A DNA stretch of 64,000 nt from a candidate division KSB1 bacterium. GTDB taxonomy: Bacteria; Zhuqueibacterota; Zhuqueibacteria; Residuimicrobiales; Krinioviventaceae. The notes below the pieces were generated by a model. The model saw nothing but the letters and a program-made list of their open reading frames with translations. It did no database searches and was not told the origin of the DNA. Positions 61,829 to 64,000 of this stretch are shown here, piece by piece. A program made the translations under genes and the position numbers. Each line of letters begins with the position of its first letter. Positions within the stretch are counted from its first letter, which is position 1. The DNA lies in assembly GCA_034505495.1 (NCBI GenBank), contig JAPDQV010000006.1, positions 7,154 through 71,153 on the forward strand. Reading direction: 5' to 3'.

Positions 61829-63433
61829 TTATTGCGTTTTGGGGGCTGAATTCCAGGAATGGAGGTTTTTGATTCGCTCGGCCTCCGGCATCATTCTGAC
61901 GGCCTGCTCGACTTCCCGGTCGGCGGTGATCCTCACTTTGTAATAGTGCTCGCTGTTCCACAATTGACGCGCAATTTCTGCTTTGATCAGTAGGGCAATG
62001 TAATCGGCATCCTTTTGATAGGCTTCTTCGACGAACTCGATGTCGTGCTTTTTCATGAGCGACTTGAACTCTTCGAGCATGGCCGCATCGAACTTGAAAT
62101 CGCGCTTAAAGGCCTCGAAATCCTTAAAAGCTCCCTTATGCCTGCCTGCCCAATCGACGGCATACTCGAAGAAAAGCCGTTTAACGATCAGTCGATTGGT
62201 AAAACGGGTGATGCGTTCCGGCGCTAAAATCGAGTCCGGCGTTATACCGCCGCCGCCGTAAACGGTGCGACCCGCCAAGGTGAGGTACTGTTTGGTGGAA
62301 TCGGGTTTTCGCGCATCGGCCGAGTCGCTGTACGCCTCATTGTAATAGTCGACCAGGTTGTCCTCTTCATACGGCCGCTGGATCAAACGGCCGCTGGGCG
62401 TGTAGTATCGGGCGACGGTCAAGCGCAAAGCGCCGCCGTCGCTGAGCGGAATCTGATTCTGCACCAGGCCTTTGCCGAAACTGGTCTGACCAAGAACCAG
62501 TCCGCGGTCGAGATCCTGAATCGCGCCGGCGACGATCTCGGAGGCGCTCGCGGAACCATGATCGATAAGCACCACCAGAGGATAGAGCGGATGCGTTCCC
62601 TTGTCCGTCGAGTAAAAATCCTGATCCGAATTGCGAATGCGGCCGCGCGTATAGACGATCTTGTAGCCTCCGGGAATGAATTTATCCGCCACTTCGAAAG
62701 CCTGATCCAAGTAGCCGCCCGAGTTGCCGCGCAGGTCGAAGACAAGTTGTTTCATTCCCTGTTTCTCCAACTTTTGCAGCGCCTCCTCCACCTCCTGCGC
62801 CGTCGTGCGGGCAAATCTACCGAGGTAGATGTAGCCGGTACGGTCGTCCAGCATAAACGCCGCCATCACGCTGTAGATGGGAATCTTGTCGCGGGTGATG
62901 ACGACCTCGAATTCGGTTCCTTCGGAAGGCCGTCGAATTGTCACCTTGACCTGCGTGCCTGCAGGGCCGCGCAGCTTTTTCAGTACCTCATCTTCGGTAA
63001 TGCCGTAAGCCGATTGACCTTCTATGCGGATGATCTGATCACCGGGCCGAATACCGACTGCTTCGGAAGGACCGCCGACGATCGGCGACACCACCGTCAA
63101 GATCTTATTGAGCACGACAAATTCGATGCCGATGCCTTCAAAGGAGCCCTCAAACTGCTCGGTTACCCGTTCCAGATTCTTTTTAGGAATATAAACCGAG
63201 TGCGGATCGAGCTCGCTCAACATACCGTTGATCGCGCCGGTAATCAGCTTTTCCCGATCCGGCGGCTCCACGTAATAGTTGTTGATGAGCGCAAACACCT
63301 CCTGAAAGCGGGTCAACTGCTCGCGCACGCCGTCCGATGAATAAGCGTCGCGATTGCGAAATTGGGTAATCAGAAGCGTCGATCCGGCCAACAGACCGAA
63401 AAGCAAAAAAGGTATATATCGTTTTGCCTTCAT
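61829..63433 (-). CDS. S41-family C-terminal processing peptidase (CtpA/Prc-like)
   Basis: A 534-residue periplasmic serine protease. Signal-anchor MKAKRYIPFLLFGLLAGSTLL, PDZ domain at about 95-185 (GIRPGDQIIRIEGQ), and the S41 catalytic core with FDLRGNSGGYLDQAFEVAD, DHGSASASEI (Ser296) and GQTSFGKGLVQ (Lys321, 25 residues on, as in the E. coli dyad). It cuts near C-termini of envelope proteins or clears damaged ones. A 49-bp gap separates it from the upstream PorV-like gene, so the two may be cotranscribed. Confidence 0.95.
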   Translation of the reverse strand: MKAKRYIPFLLFGLLAGSTLLITQFRNRDAYSSDGVREQLTRFQEVFALINNYYVEPPDREKLITGAINGMLSELDPHSVYIPKKNLERVTEQFEGSFEGIGIEFVVLNKILTVVSPIVGGPSEAVGIRPGDQIIRIEGQSAYGITEDEVLKKLRGPAGTQVKVTIRRPSEGTEFEVVITRDKIPIYSVMAAFMLDDRTGYIYLGRFARTTAQEVEEALQKLEKQGMKQLVFDLRGNSGGYLDQAFEVADKFIPGGYKIVYTRGRIRNSDQDFYSTDKGTHPLYPLVVLIDHGSASASEIVAGAIQDLDRGLVLGQTSFGKGLVQNQIPLSDGGALRLTVARYYTPSGRLIQRPYEEDNLVDYYNEAYSDSADARKPDSTKQYLTLAGRTVYGGGGITPDSILAPERITRFTNRLIVKRLFFEYAVDWAGRHKGAFKDFEAFKRDFKFDAAMLEEFKSLMKKHDIEFVEEAYQKDADYIALLIKAEIARQLWNSEHYYKVRITADREVEQAVRMMPEAERIKNLHSWNSAPKTQ

Positions 63434-63482
63434 GTTAAAATTCCTTTTGCGTCAACCAGCCCTTAATAATAATGCTTTTGCC

Positions 63483-64000
63483 TTAAAAAGGCAAAGAAAC
63501 GGAAAAGCGATGCGTGTCGCCCAATCCTCGGCCAAAGGGGACGTAGGCATAATCAATCGCTGCTCTTTGCAGCCGCAACCCGAAGCCGAAACTGATTCCT
63601 TTATCTTCAAAGCCGGTTTGATAGCCGGTGCGCAGCAGAAGATACGGCAACGGTGCAATTTCGGCGCCCGCCTGCAGGTGAGCCGTCTCGCCGCGCACCG
63701 TCACGTAATCGAAAGCCACGGTTGCCTCCGGCGCCGACCGGGGAAGTCGATAAGCCGCTCCGAACCGGAGCGTGCGCGGCAGCTGCACCCGCTCCTGTGC
63801 CATTCGTGTGGTCGTGCCCCAATTCTGCAGTGCCGCCGCCAGGCGCAGGCCTTCCAAAGGCGCGCGCCACTGCAGGCCGAAATCGACCATCCAGCCTTGC
63901 GAGTTTTCAATATATATTTTTTCATGCATAAACTTGAGGTTTGCACCGAACGTCCAGTTTGGCAAAACCCGACGGGCGTAGGTTGCAGCTGCGATCAAGC
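63483..64000 (-). CDS. PorV/PorQ-like outer membrane beta-barrel protein, N-terminus off the window
   Basis: The last 172 residues of a protein that runs off the right edge. Strand-like repeats such as LRFGAAYRLPRSAPEATVAF and LLLRTGYQTGFEDKGISFGFG, and a C-terminal HRFSVSLPF strand, fit the UPF0164/PorV outer membrane family common in FCB bacteria. Motifs of the N-terminal half cannot be checked. It precedes the C-terminal processing protease gene by 49 bp. Confidence 0.72.
   Translation of the reverse strand, partial: LIAAATYARRVLPNWTFGANLKFMHEKIYIENSQGWMVDFGLQWRAPLEGLRLAAALQNWGTTTRMAQERVQLPRTLRFGAAYRLPRSAPEATVAFDYVTVRGETAHLQAGAEIAPLPYLLLRTGYQTGFEDKGISFGFGLRLQRAAIDYAYVPFGRGLGDTHRFSVSLPF

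Overview
The window looks like chromosome from a Gram-negative bacterium of the FCB side of the tree. This is inferred from four things: a subtilisin-like protease with a FlgD/type-IX-style C-terminal tail, PorV/PorQ-like outer membrane proteins, a DksA-like protein with a degenerate zinc finger of the Bacteroidetes/Chlorobi style, and a Na+-translocating NADH:quinone reductase operon. A Calditrichota/KSB1-type lineage would fit but cannot be shown from the sequence alone. Coding density is high. No rRNA, tRNA or CRISPR array was recognised. The main exception to the dense coding is an AT-richer, gene-poor stretch at about 14.5-16.9 kb that carries broken and very small genes.

Layout. 1-2091 holds most of a cas3 HD-helicase gene running off the left edge. 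2.4-8 kb has a MATE exporter, a Ca2+/cation exchanger, selA, a membrane protein and a DksA-like gene. 8.2-14.5 kb is a flavoprotein electron-transfer module: a long acyl-CoA dehydrogenase, a four-helix membrane protein, an ETF:quinone oxidoreductase with a ferredoxin domain, and divergent EtfB and EtfA. 14.5-16.9 kb is the decayed island. 16.9-26.6 kb has a sugar nucleotidyltransferase, an outer membrane protein, ahcY-metK, and a five-gene operon of mannose-type PTS EIIC and EIID, HPr, EI and a sugar-phosphate isomerase. No EIIA or EIIB is visible. 26.7-28.9 kb is a cysteine desulfurase fused to selenophosphate synthetase (NifS-SelD).

29-39.4 kb encodes mostly envelope and secreted functions: a PpiD-like chaperone, a GH16 glycanase lipoprotein, a cyclophilin lipoprotein, a subtilase, a patatin, an outer-membrane-like protein and a lipoprotein hydrolase. 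PriA is also here. 39.4-50.4 kb is a single tightly packed minus-strand run of eleven genes: Wzi-like lipoprotein, family 2 glycosyltransferase, PAP2 lipid phosphatase, the whole mevalonate pathway from HMG-CoA synthase to diphosphomevalonate decarboxylase plus type 2 IPP isomerase, then an SMP-30-like lactonase and a nitroreductase. 50.5-53.5 kb holds a degenerate receiver protein, a second cation exchanger and an RNase-type metallo-beta-lactamase. 53.9-61.6 kb is nqrABCDEF followed by a CBS-domain gene, apbE and an nqrM-like gene. The right end has a C-terminal processing protease and a truncated PorV-like gene.

The genes fit an organism with Na+-based respiration (NQR with its flavinylation and iron-maturation factors), flavoprotein-fed quinone reduction, isoprenoids made by the mevalonate route and possibly tied to a polyprenyl-carrier glycan pathway, and selenium metabolism (SelA and NifS-SelD). 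No selB or selC was recognised in the window.
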